Source: Glaciihabitans sp. (GTDB lineage: Bacteria > Actinomycetota > Actinomycetes > Actinomycetales > Microbacteriaceae). From it: DNA of 64,000 bases. The number at the start of each line of letters is the position of its first letter. Within the stretch, counting starts at the first letter, position 1. Shown in pieces: positions 47,774 to 57,078 of the stretch. The position numbers and the translations under genes were made by a program. The stretch spans positions 334,335 through 398,334 of the forward strand of contig JAODBD010000005.1 in NCBI GenBank assembly GCA_025463785.1, in the 5' to 3' direction. The notes under the pieces were generated by a model, which saw only the letters and a list, made by a program, of their open reading frames with translations, was not told where the DNA came from and made no database searches.

Positions 47774-48454
47774 TTAGGCCAGCGCCCCAGCGCGATAGCC
47801 GACGCCGCGCACGGTCATGACAATGCGCGGGTTGTCTGGATCGTGCTCGACCTTCGCACGAAGGCGCTGCACGTGAACGTTGACGAGCCGGGTGTCGGCC
47901 TTGTAGTGGTAGCCCCAGACCTGCTCGAGCAGCATCTCGCGCGTGAACACCTGCTGCGGCTTGACCGCGAGGGCGAGCAGAAGTTCGAACTCGAGCGGCG
48001 TCAGGTTGATCCTGGCTTCACCACGGCGAACCTCGTGACCGGCAACATCCATCACCAGGTCACCGACCTGCAGAATGTCAACGGACGTGTGCGAGGTTGG
48101 TCGAAGACGGGTCCGGATGCGTGCAACCAGCTCCTTCGGATTGAACGGCTTGACCACGTAGTCGTCTGCGCCGCTTTCGAGGCCCTTCACGACATCCGTT
48201 GTGTCGCTCTTGGCAGTCAGCATGATGATCGGCGTACCGGACTCTTCGCGGATGCGCGTGGCGACCTCGATGCCGTCCATCCCGGGCAGCATGAGATCGA
48301 GCAGGACCAGATCGGGGTTCGAGTTGTGGAATGCCTCGACTGCGTCACCGCCGTCTGCGCAGAAGATGGGCTCAAAGCCTTCGGTGCGCAGCACAATACC
48401 GATCATCTCCGCAAGAGCGGTGTCATCGTCGACAACGAGAATTCGCGCGTTCAT
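47774..48454 (-). CDS. mtrA: Response regulator MtrA
   Basis: A 226-residue OmpR-type regulator. The receiver domain has VVDDDTALAEM, the phospho-acceptor Asp in LVLLDLMLPGMDG and the Lys in VVKPFNPKEL. The C-terminal winged helix is LTPLEFELLLALAVKPQQVFTREMLLEQVWGYHYKADTRLVNVHVQRLR. Two starts are possible: MRTMNARILV at 48463 or MNARILV at 48454. The second has GAGG close upstream and is chosen. MtrA controls cell envelope and division genes together with MtrB and LpqB. It heads the unit toward secA. Confidence 0.95.
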   Translation of the reverse strand: MNARILVVDDDTALAEMIGIVLRTEGFEPIFCADGGDAVEAFHNSNPDLVLLDLMLPGMDGIEVATRIREESGTPIIMLTAKSDTTDVVKGLESGADDYVVKPFNPKELVARIRTRLRPTSHTSVDILQVGDLVMDVAGHEVRRGEARINLTPLEFELLLALAVKPQQVFTREMLLEQVWGYHYKADTRLVNVHVQRLRAKVEHDPDNPRIVMTVRGVGYRAGALA

Positions 48455-48568
48455 GGTCCTCATTAAAGCCGTGCCTCATTGTGGAGAAGCTTGTCGCTAA
48501 CAGTAGTCGAGTGTGAAAGCATAATCCGGTGTAGCCCGACGGTTCCGTCGGCCATGGAGGGGAACCGC

Positions 48569-49789
48569 GTGAGCGACAGTACAGGGACGCCAGGCGCGAC
48601 ACCGTGGCAGTCGCCCAGCGGGTCGCCGCGGCCGCCCGAGTTTGGCGAATTCGGAGCGCCGCCGCCGCTCGATGCGCCGCAGGCATTCGGTGGACCGCAA
48701 CCGTGGATGCCGCCGCCTAAGCCGGGGCTCATTCCGCTCGCTCCGATGACGCTCGGCTCGATTCTCGGCGCATCCTTCCGCGTGCTGCGACGCAATCCGC
48801 GTCCCGTGGTTGGCATTTCCGCCATCGTTCACGTCGTGATCGCGGCCGCCACCATCCTCACCACGACACTGTTCGCGGTGAATACCATCACCGATGCGCT
48901 CAAGCAACTCGCCAGCGGAACGGCGACCACCCCAGGGGAGCTCGGCAACCTTCTCACCGCCGACCTGGCCGAATTTGCCATCGTCGGGCTCGGCTTTGTT
49001 GGCGCGGTGTTCCTGCAGGGCATCATCAGCCTCGAGGTCGCGCGCGGAACGGTCGGCGAGCGCCTGCCGCTTCGAGCCCTTCTCGGGCGAGCTCGCGGCC
49101 GCATTCTCGTGCTGATCGGCTGGTCGCTCGCCATTGTGGGGGTCATCGTTGTGACGGTTGGCATCCTGATCTTCGTCATCGCGATTCTGGCGGTGTCAGC
49201 CGGCGGTGCAGGAGCGGGGTTCGCGGTGCTGATCCTGGTCGTCGGCTTCCTGGGTGGCGCGGTGCTCACAGTGTGGCTCGCGACCAAGCTGAGCCTCGTG
49301 CCGAGCGCGCTCGTCATCGAACGAATGACTCTCGGCCGTGCGATGCGGCGATCGTGGTCGCTCGTCAAGGGTTACTTCTGGCGCACTTTCGGCATCCAGG
49401 TGCTGGTATCGCTCATGCTGTCCATCGCAGCGTCCGTTGTTCAGACGCCGGTTTCGATCATTGGTGAACTGCTGGCCCTGTCGTCGAACCCAACCAACCC
49501 TGTGCAGGCCGTGAATTCCGCGCTCACGGGGATCGCAGTAGTCAGTGCGCTCGTGGGTGCTCTGGTCGGCACCGTCACGAGCATTGTGACGAGCTCGACC
49601 AGTGCACTTGTCTATATCGATCTGCGCATCCGCAAGGAGGGGCTCGACCTTCGCCTCATGCAGTTCGTGGATGCCCGCCAGGCCGGCGTCACGCTGTCGG
49701 ACCCTTACCTGCTCGATGAGGTTCCCGTCGCGCTCGCTGCGCCACCGGCTCCTCCCGCCCTGCCGTATGACTCCGTGCCGACTGCATGA
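48569..49789 (+). CDS. Membrane protein with Pro-rich N-terminus
   Basis: A 406-residue protein. The first 70 residues are Pro/Gly/Ser-rich and cytoplasmic; about six helices follow, in the pattern of the membrane domain of glycerophosphodiester phosphodiesterase-like actinobacterial proteins (LGSILGASFRVLRRNPRPVVGISAIVHVVIAAATIL, LGRAMRRSWSLVKGYFWRTFGIQVL). No catalytic domain is attached. The GTG (VSDSTGTPG) has GGAGGGG 6 bases upstream. The next gene overlaps by 4 bases (ATGA), so it belongs to the DUF4129 cluster. Function unknown. Confidence 0.78.
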   Translation: MSDSTGTPGATPWQSPSGSPRPPEFGEFGAPPPLDAPQAFGGPQPWMPPPKPGLIPLAPMTLGSILGASFRVLRRNPRPVVGISAIVHVVIAAATILTTTLFAVNTITDALKQLASGTATTPGELGNLLTADLAEFAIVGLGFVGAVFLQGIISLEVARGTVGERLPLRALLGRARGRILVLIGWSLAIVGVIVVTVGILIFVIAILAVSAGGAGAGFAVLILVVGFLGGAVLTVWLATKLSLVPSALVIERMTLGRAMRRSWSLVKGYFWRTFGIQVLVSLMLSIAASVVQTPVSIIGELLALSSNPTNPVQAVNSALTGIAVVSALVGALVGTVTSIVTSSTSALVYIDLRIRKEGLDLRLMQFVDARQAGVTLSDPYLLDEVPVALAAPPAPPALPYDSVPTA

Positions 49790-50457
49790 GTTTGCCGCAC
49801 GCCATAACTCGGATCATCGGCTCGCCGAGCGCGCCTCCACTCGATCCGAACTCGACCGAGGCGCGCCAGCAACTGGCACACGAGCTCGCCAAGGCCGGCT
49901 ATCAATCCGCCAAACCCACTCTGATCCAATTGATCGAGAAGGCACTCAGCGACTGGTTCGCTTCGATTCGACCGATTGGTGGTGCGGGGGTCGGTGACTC
50001 CCTCGGTGTCGTCATCGTGATCCTCGTCATCGCCGCGCTCGCCGTTGGGTTCCTGATCTTCGGCGTGCCCCGACTCAACCGTCGCGCGCGCTCGGTCGGC
50101 GCACTGTTCGGCGATGAGGACGAACGCGACTCCGTGACGCTGCGCCGCGCGGCCGAGGCAGCTGCCGCAGCGGGCGACTACGCCACCGCCATCGCCGAGG
50201 AGTTCCGCGCAATCGCGCGCGGACTGTCCGAGCGCACGGTCGTGGTCACATTTCCTGGCACCACCGCTCACGGATTCGCCGAACAGGCCGCCCTCTCGTT
50301 CCCGTCCTCACGCGGTGCGCTGCGGGCTGCGGGCGATTCCTTTGATGGCGTTCGCTATCTCAGCACCTCGGGGTCGGAGGCCGAATGGCTCGGAGTGAGC
50401 GCCCTCGAGCGCGCACTCCGGGCAGCAAAGCCGATCCTCGAGGGAGCGCTCGCGTGA
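49786..50457 (+). CDS. DUF4129 domain protein
   Basis: A 223-residue protein. A polar N-terminal part (residues 1-70) precedes one membrane helix (LGVVIVILVIAALAVGFLIFG). The cytoplasmic C-terminal part shows the DUF4129 helices (RRAAEAAAAAGDYATAIAEEFRAIARGLSERTVVVTFPGTTAHGFAEQA). It is translationally coupled to both neighbours by 4-base overlaps. In actinobacteria this protein occurs with the MoxR/DUF58 pair, and the group is thought to assist an envelope-related assembly, but the task is unknown. Confidence 0.82.
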   Translation: MSLPHAITRIIGSPSAPPLDPNSTEARQQLAHELAKAGYQSAKPTLIQLIEKALSDWFASIRPIGGAGVGDSLGVVIVILVIAALAVGFLIFGVPRLNRRARSVGALFGDEDERDSVTLRRAAEAAAAAGDYATAIAEEFRAIARGLSERTVVVTFPGTTAHGFAEQAALSFPSSRGALRAAGDSFDGVRYLSTSGSEAEWLGVSALERALRAAKPILEGALA

Positions 50458-51677
50458 GCGCAACGCCGACGCTGGAGCGTGCGGAGGCCGCGCCTCACGA
50501 ACCCGACACGCAGGTGAGCAACGAAGTAGCGACGCCGCGGACACGTACTGTTGCGCGCCGCGCGCTGTTTTGGATCGTCCTCGTTCTCGTGCTCCTTACC
50601 CTTGTCGTAACCGGCCTGGTCCTTGCGGGCAGCGGTCCGAGTACCGAGCGACTGTCGGCGACCAACGCACATCCCGTCGGGGCGAAGGCACTCATTGAGG
50701 TGCTGAAACAGGATGGCGTAGCCGTCGCCGCGCCCCGCAGCCTTCGCTCTGCGATCGCCGACGTCAGCGCAAACCCCACGACCACGACGCTCGTCCTGTA
50801 CGACCAGTCATCGATTCTGACGGCCAGCCAGCTCACCCGGCTGAGCAGCGTCGCATCCGATCTTGTCGTCATCGAGCCGTCGTTCACCGCGCTGAGGGCT
50901 CTCGCGCCGAGCATTTCGGCGGCCGGCTTCGCCCCCTCGCGCGCTAGTGCCGGCTGCGATTTCGGTCCCGCGCAGCTCGCCGGCAGCCTGAGCGGACTCG
51001 GCAAGTGGTATCGCGTCGACAGCAACGTTGATTCCACGACCTGCTTCGGCTCGAAGGGCGCATACTCGCTCGTGCGGGTCGCCGGCCCCGACGGTACCGT
51101 GACCGTCCTCGGCAGCACGACGATCCTGACAAACCAGTCGATCACCCAGAGCGGCAACGCCGCGCTCGCCCTCGGTCTCTTCGGCGCCAACAACCACCTG
51201 GTCTGGTATCTGCCCTCGTTTGCGGACGCGCCAGCGATGCCGACGGGCGGCATCCCTGCGCCCACCTGGGTACCGCTGCTCGCAGCGCTCCTCGGGCTGG
51301 TCGTCGTTGCGGCGGCGTTCTGGCGTGGGCGCAGGTTCGGCGCGATCGTCATCGAGCGCATGCCGGTGGTCGTCCGCGCGAGTGAAACTCTCGAGGGTCG
51401 CGCGCGCCTCTACCAAAAGGCGTCCGCGCGCACCCACGCGCTCGACGCGCTGCGCATCGGCACCCTGGACCGGCTCGCCAAACTCTGCGGTCTCCCCACG
51501 CGCGCAACACTCGACGACATCGTCGGAGCGGTCGCGAGTCACACCGGTCGACCGCTGGATGAGGTGCGAAGCCTTCTCGTCGACGAAACGCCGACCGGAG
51601 ACGCCCACCTGGTGCGACTGTCGGATGACCTTGCCGACCTCGAGAAGGAAGTCGCGAAGGCGACGCGACCGTCGTAG
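50454..51677 (+). CDS. DUF4350 domain protein
   Basis: A 407-residue membrane protein: polar N-terminus, helix ALFWIVLVLVLLTLVVTGLVLAG, an outside DUF4350-like domain (NAHPVGAKALIEVLKQDGVAVAAPRSLRSAIADV...TLVLYDQSSILTASQLTRL), a second helix (WVPLLAALLGLVVVAAAFW) and a cytoplasmic tail. GTG start in a GTGA overlap with the DUF4129 gene. Part of the conserved DUF4129-DUF4350-MoxR-DUF58 cluster. Confidence 0.82.
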   Translation: MSATPTLERAEAAPHEPDTQVSNEVATPRTRTVARRALFWIVLVLVLLTLVVTGLVLAGSGPSTERLSATNAHPVGAKALIEVLKQDGVAVAAPRSLRSAIADVSANPTTTTLVLYDQSSILTASQLTRLSSVASDLVVIEPSFTALRALAPSISAAGFAPSRASAGCDFGPAQLAGSLSGLGKWYRVDSNVDSTTCFGSKGAYSLVRVAGPDGTVTVLGSTTILTNQSITQSGNAALALGLFGANNHLVWYLPSFADAPAMPTGGIPAPTWVPLLAALLGLVVVAAAFWRGRRFGAIVIERMPVVVRASETLEGRARLYQKASARTHALDALRIGTLDRLAKLCGLPTRATLDDIVGAVASHTGRPLDEVRSLLVDETPTGDAHLVRLSDDLADLEKEVAKATRPS

Positions 51678-51752
51678 CATCCCGACCGCCCAGGCCAACG
51701 CGGCGTCCCACCGGGCGCACGCCGCAGCCCAAATAGATAAGAAAATGAGTCA

Positions 51753-52709
51753 ATGACCGACAATGACCTTCGCGCCGCGTTCTCGCGCGTACGAACCGAG
51801 GTGGGCAAGGCCGTCGTTGGCCAGGACTCCGCGGTTACCGGCCTCATGATCGCCCTGCTCGCCAGCGGCCACGTGCTGCTCGAGGGCGTGCCGGGGGTGG
51901 CGAAGACGCTCCTCATTCGCACGCTTAGCCAGACACTGACCCTCGAGTCGAAGCGCGTGCAGTTCACTCCAGACCTGATGCCGGGAGACGTGACCGGTTC
52001 GCTGGTGTACGACGCAAGGCGGGGAGAATTCGAGTTCCGTGCCGGGCCGGTGTTCACCAACATCCTGCTCGCGGATGAGATCAACCGAACTCCCCCGAAG
52101 ACGCAGTCTGCTCTGCTGGAAGCAATGGAAGAGCGACAGGTCTCGGTCGACGGCGAGACCCGCAAACTGCCGGTGCCGTTCATGGTCGCAGCGACCATGA
52201 ACCCGATCGAATACGAGGGCACTTACACGCTGCCTGAGGCACAACTCGACCGATTCCTGATGAAGCTCATCCTCGATCTGCCCGAGCGCACCGACGAGAT
52301 CGAGGTGCTGACGAGGCACTCCGCGGGTTTCAACCCGCGCGACCTGGTGGCCGCTGGCGTGACTCCCATACTCGACGCTGCACAACTGGGCGAAGCGCAG
52401 GCGGCCGTCGGCAAGGTTGGGGCGAGCGCCGATGTCATCGGCTACGCGGTCGACCTGGCGCGCGGGACGCGCCAGAGCCCATCGGTCAAGCTGGGGGTGA
52501 GCCCTCGCGGTACCACCGCGCTGCTCGCTGCGGCCAAGGCGTGGGCGTGGCTCAACGGGTTCGACGCGATCACCCCGGACCACATCCAGGCCATGGCGCT
52601 GCCGGTTATGCGCCACCGCATCCAGCTTCGTCCTGAGGCCGAACTCGAAGGCGTTTCGGCTGACACCATCCTGCGCTCGGTTCTGCAGCAGGTCCAGGTG
52701 CCGATCTAG
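51753..52709 (+). CDS. MoxR family AAA+ ATPase
   Basis: A 318-residue AAA+ ATPase with Walker A LLEGVPGVAKTLL, Walker B ILLADEINRTPPKTQSALLEAMEE and sensor region PFMVAATMNPIEYEGTYTLPEAQLDRFLM. MoxR ATPases act as chaperones that mature or assemble partner complexes, often together with DUF58 and VWA proteins. It follows the DUF4350 gene by 75 bases and precedes DUF58 by 18. Confidence 0.93.
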   Translation: MTDNDLRAAFSRVRTEVGKAVVGQDSAVTGLMIALLASGHVLLEGVPGVAKTLLIRTLSQTLTLESKRVQFTPDLMPGDVTGSLVYDARRGEFEFRAGPVFTNILLADEINRTPPKTQSALLEAMEERQVSVDGETRKLPVPFMVAATMNPIEYEGTYTLPEAQLDRFLMKLILDLPERTDEIEVLTRHSAGFNPRDLVAAGVTPILDAAQLGEAQAAVGKVGASADVIGYAVDLARGTRQSPSVKLGVSPRGTTALLAAAKAWAWLNGFDAITPDHIQAMALPVMRHRIQLRPEAELEGVSADTILRSVLQQVQVPI

Positions 52710-52727
52710 GTATGCGCGAGTACTGAG

Positions 52728-54041
52728 ATGGCAATAACGGGCTGGTTCGTCGCACTGCTGGCACTCGGTGCCGTGCCGACGATCGCGATCGGTCAACCGC
52801 TCGCCCTCGTCGCCTGGGTCGTGCTCGTTCTGCTCCTGGCCGGCCTCGATCTCGTCCTCGCTGGTTCTGCGCGCGCTGTGCGTATCCAGCGCATCCTGCC
52901 GCAGCGCGTTCGCCTCGGCGAGACCGTGCGCAGCGAACTTCTCGTGACGAATCTGGGCAGGCGCGCCATCCACGGACTGGTTCGGGATGCCTGGCAGCCG
53001 TCCGCGGGCGCATCCACGACCCGGCATCCGCTGTCGATTCCCGCTGGCGAACGACGCTCGTTCTCGACGTCGCTCACACCATTCCGCCGCGGCGAACGGC
53101 GCTCGGCGAACGTCACGATTCGCACGTTCGGACCGCTGCACCTCGCGGCGCGCCAGGCCTCGATCGTCGCGCCGGGTGCCATCAGGGTGCTGCCGCCGTT
53201 CAACTCACGCAAGCATCTGCCATCCCGGCTCGCTCAACTCCGCGAACTGGATGGGCGCACGAGCGTCATGATTCGCGGCCAGGGCACCGAGTTCGACAGC
53301 CTGCGCGAGTACGTGCGGGGCGACGATGTTCGCTCGATCGACTGGAGGGCGAGCGCCCGGCGCACCGACCCCGTGCAGGGCGGCCCAAGTCTCGTCGTGC
53401 GCACCTGGCGCCCCGAGCGCGATCGCCGCGTCGTGATCGTGATCGACAGCGGTCGCACCTCCGCCGCCCGCATCGACCGTGAGCCGCGCATCGATACCGC
53501 GTACGAGTCGGCGCTGCTCCTGGCGGCTCTCGCAAGCAGGGCGGGCGACCACGTCGACCTCGTCATTTTCGACCGCCGTGTGCGGGGCAGGGTGCAGGGA
53601 GCAACCGGGGCCGATCTCATGTCGCGCCTCGTCGACACCATGTCACCGATTGAACCCGAACTCATCGAGATGGACTGGTCGGCGGTGCCCGGCCTCGTGC
53701 GCTCGATCACATCACAGCACGCGCTCGTCGTCCTGGCGACATCCATTGATTCACCGGGCTCGGCACGTGGGCTGCTCGCAGCTCTGCCACAGCTCACTCG
53801 CAAGCACACCGTGGTCGTCTCATCGGTCACCGACCCCACGGTTCTCCAGGCCACGCGCGAACGCGCCGACAGAACGCAGGTCTACCGCGCGGCAGCGGCC
53901 GAGCGGGCCATGCTCGACATCGCGCGCGTGTCAACCGCCATCCGCCAGCTCGGCGCGGATGTCGTCACCGGAGCACCAGCAGACCTCCCGCCCGCGCTCG
54001 CCGACCGGTACATCGCGCTGAAGGCATCCGGTCGCCTGTAG
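52728..54041 (+). CDS. DUF58 domain protein
   Basis: A 437-residue protein: two N-terminal helices, a beta-rich outside segment (VRIQRILPQRVRLGETVRSELLVTNLGRRAIHGLV), then the DUF58 signature RGDDVRSIDWRASARRTDP followed by a VWA-like domain with the metal site-like DSGRTSAARIDRE. It is the usual partner of the MoxR ATPase directly upstream. Family function is unsettled. Confidence 0.88.
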   Translation: MAITGWFVALLALGAVPTIAIGQPLALVAWVVLVLLLAGLDLVLAGSARAVRIQRILPQRVRLGETVRSELLVTNLGRRAIHGLVRDAWQPSAGASTTRHPLSIPAGERRSFSTSLTPFRRGERRSANVTIRTFGPLHLAARQASIVAPGAIRVLPPFNSRKHLPSRLAQLRELDGRTSVMIRGQGTEFDSLREYVRGDDVRSIDWRASARRTDPVQGGPSLVVRTWRPERDRRVVIVIDSGRTSAARIDREPRIDTAYESALLLAALASRAGDHVDLVIFDRRVRGRVQGATGADLMSRLVDTMSPIEPELIEMDWSAVPGLVRSITSQHALVVLATSIDSPGSARGLLAALPQLTRKHTVVVSSVTDPTVLQATRERADRTQVYRAAAAERAMLDIARVSTAIRQLGADVVTGAPADLPPALADRYIALKASGRL

Positions 54042-54135
54042 AAATCTCGCGTGTCCCTGTGCACGCGCGCTTCAGCGGCGATAGCCTGCACAGTGCAGAA
54101 CCCGATCAGGAAATGCTTAGAAAGGTTCCATCTCC

Positions 54136-54867
54136 ATGGCTCAACCAGCCGCCGCAACCCCAACCCTCCTCGCCCGCCTCATCGCTGAGGTCTTCGGCAC
54201 CTTCGTCCTCGTTTTCGCTGTCATCGGCACGGCGCTCTACACCTCGAGCCTCACCGGGCCGCTCGGCGTCGCGCTGGTTGTCGGGCTCGCCGTCATTGTT
54301 GCTGCCTACGCAGTCGGCTCGATTTCGGGCGGTCACTTCAACCCGGCCGTCACGCTCGGTGTCGCAATCGCTGGTCGCATGCTCTGGAAGGATGTGCTTC
54401 CGTACTTCGTTGCTCAGCTCGTGGGCGGCATCCTTGCTTCGTCGCTGCTTCTCGCAATCGCTGCCGGAGGGCCATCCGGATTCCTGACCAAGGTGCGGGC
54501 CGGCGGGTTCGCATCGAACGGCTACGGCGCGCACTCGCCCGGCGGGTTCGATCTGCTGTCAGTGATTCTGGTCGAGGTCATCCTGACTGCCGCGTTCCTC
54601 TACGTCATCCTGAGCGTCACCGCGCCCGGTTCGACCACAGCAGGATTCGCGCCACTCGCGATCGGCCTTACTCTGACCGTCATCCACCTGATCGCCATCC
54701 CGGTCAGCAACGCATCGGTCAACCCTGCGCGCTCCATTGCGACGGCCATCTACGGCGGCTCGGATGCCCTCGGGCAGCTTTGGGCGTTCATCCTCGCGCC
54801 GCTGGTCGGTGCGGCCATCGCCGGCATCACCTGGAAGACTCTCCTCGGTCGGGCAGCACGCGCGTAG
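54136..54867 (+). CDS. Aquaporin (MIP family)
   Basis: A 243-residue channel with six helices and the two NPA boxes HFNPAVTLG and VNPARSIATA. The first helix region (LIAEVFGTFVLVFAVIGTALY) and length favour an AqpZ-like water channel, but a glycerol facilitator cannot be excluded by eye. It is inserted, with the MFS gene and the HTH gene, between the DUF58 gene and the SpoIIM/RDD pair. A long-loop inverted repeat lies after it. Confidence 0.93.
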   Translation: MAQPAAATPTLLARLIAEVFGTFVLVFAVIGTALYTSSLTGPLGVALVVGLAVIVAAYAVGSISGGHFNPAVTLGVAIAGRMLWKDVLPYFVAQLVGGILASSLLLAIAAGGPSGFLTKVRAGGFASNGYGAHSPGGFDLLSVILVEVILTAAFLYVILSVTAPGSTTAGFAPLAIGLTLTVIHLIAIPVSNASVNPARSIATAIYGGSDALGQLWAFILAPLVGAAIAGITWKTLLGRAARA

Positions 54868-54938
54868 GCACTCGGCACCACACGAGTACGAGCGGTCCTG
54901 GTCGTGGCCACACCGCGTCCACAACTCCAGACGACGGT

Positions 54939-55024
54939 GCGCATAACTCCGGCCGATCGACCGGGAAATGGCTCCGCGGCGGCGAGTTGCGCATGCTTGG
55001 CCCTCATTAGCCGGAGTTATGCGC
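54939..55024. repeat. Long-loop inverted repeat between convergent genes
   Basis: Perfect 15-base arms GCGCATAACTCCGGC (54939-54953) and GCCGGAGTTATGCGC (55010-55024) are separated by 56 bases. It lies between the convergent aquaporin and MFS genes. It may act as a two-way terminator or be a mobile short element. Confidence 0.6.
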
Positions 55025-55087
55025 CCGCCCGGCCGGCCGGGTAGGGCATCGCGTCGGAGAAGTCGGGCGGGCCGGCGCGAACCGCTG

Positions 55088-56440
55088 TTAGTCGAGCGGC
55101 TCGACAGGCTGCCCGGGCAGTGGAGGTTCGCCGTCCCTGCTCGGTACGGATGCGTCGGCTTCGGGCAGCATCGAGTCGGGGAGTGAACGCAGGCGCGGAA
55201 GCGGCGAAAACAACACCCAAAGCCCGGCAAGCACGCCACCGGCAAAGGACACCCAGATGGTGGGCAGGATGCCGATGATGCCGCCGAGCCACCCGCTCAC
55301 GAGTGCCGCGATCGGCATTACTCCCCAGACCAGGCAGCGGATCGACGCGTTCATGCGCCCGAGGAGCCGCGGCGGGCACAGCCGCTGCCGCAGCGTCACC
55401 TGGGTGATGTTGTAGACGAGAATGCAGAACGAGGTGATGAACTCACCGATCGACAACTCGACGACCGCGCTCGGGCCGTGAAAGAAGTTCGCGAGCGGCA
55501 CCAGGATGAAGACCGCCCCGCTCACAAATGCGGAGACCACGATGACCCTGCCATCGCCGATCCACCTGGCGAGCTTCGGAGTGGCGAGTGCACCGAGCAG
55601 TCCGCCAATCGCACCGGCCGACAGGGTGACGCCGAGTCCGAGGGAGCCAATCCCGAGGGTCCGCAGCGCAAAAATCGGGAACAGGGTAAACCCCAGCGTC
55701 GAGAAGAAGTTCGAGGTCGCCGTGGTGCCGGCAACACTCCGGATGAGCGGCTGGCCCGCGACGAACCGCACACCCTCCGCGATCTCCTTGTGCAGGGGCT
55801 GGCGCTTCGTGACATCGGCGGGAACCTCGTGGTCTTTGATGCGCCAGAGACTCAGGAATGACACGATGTACGACAGCGAATCCGCGATGATGAGGCCCGG
55901 TGCCGAGACGACGGTCAGCAGGGCTCCCGCCAGCCCCGGGCCGCCGATGCGTGCGACCTGCGCTGTGGCCTCAAGCGTCGAATTCGCCGGGCCGACCTGC
56001 TCCGACCTCACGAGCAGCGGAATGTAACTCTGGTACGACACGTCAAAGAACACATTCGCGACGCCGTAGATCGCAACGATGATGAACAGTTGCCAAATCT
56101 CCAGATGCCCGGTGAACCAGAGGATCGGGATGAGCGCCAGCACGACGGTGCGCACGACGTCCGCGGTGATCATCACGCGGCGCTTCATCCATCTGTCCAC
56201 CCAGGCGCCGGCAGGGAGACCGACGACGAGGAACGCCGCGGTCGACGCCGCGTTGAGGACACCCATCTGCCAGGCGACTGCGTGCAGCAGGGTCACGGCC
56301 AGAACCGGGATCGCAAGCGATGTGAACTGCTCGCCGAAGATGCTGATCGTCTGACCGCCCCAGAGCCACAGGAAGCCGGGATTACGACGCACGGATTCGA
56401 CGCGCGCGGGCGCGGGACCGGGGGATGCGGCGGTCGTCAT
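55088..56440 (-). CDS. MFS transporter
   Basis: A 450-residue major facilitator with about 12 helices. The opening FLWLWGGQTISIFGEQFTSLAIPVLAVTLLHA and the motif LVVGLPAGAWVDRWMKRRVMI (loop 2-3) place it with the exporters of the EntS/macrolide-efflux type. The substrate is unknown. It is divergent from an ArsR-like regulator with a 65-base gap, so the regulator probably controls it. The acidic Pro-rich tail is cytoplasmic. Confidence 0.88.
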   Translation of the reverse strand: MTTAASPGPAPARVESVRRNPGFLWLWGGQTISIFGEQFTSLAIPVLAVTLLHAVAWQMGVLNAASTAAFLVVGLPAGAWVDRWMKRRVMITADVVRTVVLALIPILWFTGHLEIWQLFIIVAIYGVANVFFDVSYQSYIPLLVRSEQVGPANSTLEATAQVARIGGPGLAGALLTVVSAPGLIIADSLSYIVSFLSLWRIKDHEVPADVTKRQPLHKEIAEGVRFVAGQPLIRSVAGTTATSNFFSTLGFTLFPIFALRTLGIGSLGLGVTLSAGAIGGLLGALATPKLARWIGDGRVIVVSAFVSGAVFILVPLANFFHGPSAVVELSIGEFITSFCILVYNITQVTLRQRLCPPRLLGRMNASIRCLVWGVMPIAALVSGWLGGIIGILPTIWVSFAGGVLAGLWVLFSPLPRLRSLPDSMLPEADASVPSRDGEPPLPGQPVEPLD

Positions 56441-56505
56441 GTGCCCATCCTGTCATCCGATTGGGAAATGTCAATCACTGACTCCGACTGATCTATGCTT
56501 GCCGC

Positions 56506-57078
56506 ATGGCAACCCGGGATGATCACTCTGACGACGCGGACCAGCTGCTCCGAGGTCGCGCGCTGGCATCCCCACTGCGAATGCGCATCCTGCGGCTCTG
56601 CCTGCACGAGACCCGCACCAACAAGGAGCTGGCACTCGAGCTCGGGATGAACCCCGGCACCCTGCTTCATCACGTGCGCGCCCTCGTCGCAGCCGGTTTT
56701 CTCGCCGCCGAAGAGCCGCGGCGCGGAGCACGAGGCGCGAAAGAGGTGCCGTATCGGGCGACCGGCCGGAGCTGGCGCTCAGCGATGCCGGCCGGCGGCC
56801 CGATCCTGGTCGAGACGTTCCTGCAGGAGATCGAGGGCCTGATCGACGACGAGCTGCAGGTCACTCGGCTCGGGCTCAAACTCAACGCTGCGACCCGCGA
56901 CGAGATGCTCGAACGGTTCCAGGCCCTCTTCGAGGAGTACAAGGACCGAGGCGCCGACCCGGACGGCGTGCCGATCTCGCTGATGTTTGCCGAGCATCCA
57001 GAACTCAGTATGGCCGAGCGGATGCGACGCAAAGCGGCACCATCACCCAGCGAGCCGCCGGCGCCACCCGGGCTCTAG
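56506..57078 (+). CDS. ArsR-like winged-helix regulator
   Basis: A 190-residue protein with the winged-helix pattern GRALASPLRMRILRLCLHETRTNKELALELGMNPGTLLHHVRALVAAGFLAAEE. The C-terminal part is helical and has a Pro/Ser tail. No metal-binding cysteines are seen, so it probably responds to another signal. Divergent to the MFS gene and likely its repressor. It is convergent with the SpoIIM-type gene (4-base overlap). Confidence 0.85.
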   Translation: MATRDDHSDDADQLLRGRALASPLRMRILRLCLHETRTNKELALELGMNPGTLLHHVRALVAAGFLAAEEPRRGARGAKEVPYRATGRSWRSAMPAGGPILVETFLQEIEGLIDDELQVTRLGLKLNAATRDEMLERFQALFEEYKDRGADPDGVPISLMFAEHPELSMAERMRRKAAPSPSEPPAPPGL

